Source of the DNA: Ferruginibacter sp.
GTDB lineage: Bacteria; Bacteroidota; Bacteroidia; Chitinophagales; Chitinophagaceae
DNA: 64,000 bases
Assembly: GCA_013141435.1 (NCBI GenBank)
Contig: JABFQZ010000025.1
Coordinates: forward strand, 37,063-101,062
Direction of reading: 5' to 3'
In this document: positions 63,981 through 64,000 of the stretch, piece after piece
Layout of the letters: every line of letters begins with the position of its first letter
How positions within the stretch are numbered: position 1 is the stretch's first letter
The notes under the pieces: model-generated
Database searches by the model: none
Told to the model about the DNA's origin: nothing
Seen by the model: the letters and a program-made list of their open reading frames with translations, nothing else
Made by a program: the position numbers and the translations under genes

Positions 63981-64000
63981 GAAAAAGATAAAAAAAAGCG

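Overview
The window is AT-rich chromosomal DNA (roughly two thirds A+T by eye) from a member of the Bacteroidota, most likely a Chitinophagales/Sphingobacteriia-like bacterium. This rests on TAnnTTTG-type -7 promoter boxes, a type IX secretion C-terminal sorting domain, a Lys/Ala-rich protein with a DksA-like C-terminus, a type-2 (KMSKR) isoleucyl-tRNA synthetase, and sigma / one-TM protein / beta-barrel operons. No species can be named. No rRNA, tRNA, CRISPR array, prophage or transposase was seen.

Layout. 0-6 kb: the right end of a small-molecule gene set with free-standing parts (ABC-2 permease, acyl carrier protein, HxxxD acyltransferase/condensation-like protein, FAD oxidoreductase, AMP-forming ligase), closed by a decayed acetyltransferase. 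6-14.8 kb: ParA-like ATPase, esterase, DNA polymerase I, M3 oligopeptidase, and a pair coding for an exported actin-fold protein and a membrane coiled-coil protein. 14.8-20.3 kb: a long PurF paralogue, then an LpoB-like / COG3014-like lipoprotein operon. 20.4-29.7 kb: a Tet-family MFS exporter, a sigma/anti-sigma/OMP operon, an L,D-transpeptidase, QueA, NadB and an LpxL-like acyltransferase. 29.7-35.3 kb, minus strand: a probable operon running lipoprotein, large lipoprotein, Dtd, MazG-like, PhoD-like. 35.4 kb: Kbl.

36.8-43.9 kb is the most striking unit. A small Cys-containing exported protein, a SulP anion transporter, a beta-carbonic anhydrase, DabA and DabB form one operon. Its promoter is clear and is preceded by a perfect 21-nt palindrome. 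All active-site residues expected of DabA and of beta-carbonic anhydrase are present, so this looks like a complete inorganic-carbon accumulation operon.

44-53 kb: cation antiporter and FAH-family enzyme, a two-component system with a separate membrane protein as likely sensor, and a run of secreted proteins and lipoproteins. 53-55 kb: GyrB. 55.5-57.1 kb: a tripartite HipB-HipS-HipT toxin-antitoxin locus. 57.2-64 kb: a secreted propeller-like protein, an AraC-family regulator with a Cys cluster, IleS with an in-frame repeat insertion, and a Lys/Ala-rich DksA-like protein.

Non-coding structure worth attention: a diverged ~120-bp repeat with a hairpin present at both 43.95 and 63.86 kb, a 23-bp inverted repeat bracketing the polA-pepF gap, ACCACAAAG-type palindromes, and several operator-like palindromes.
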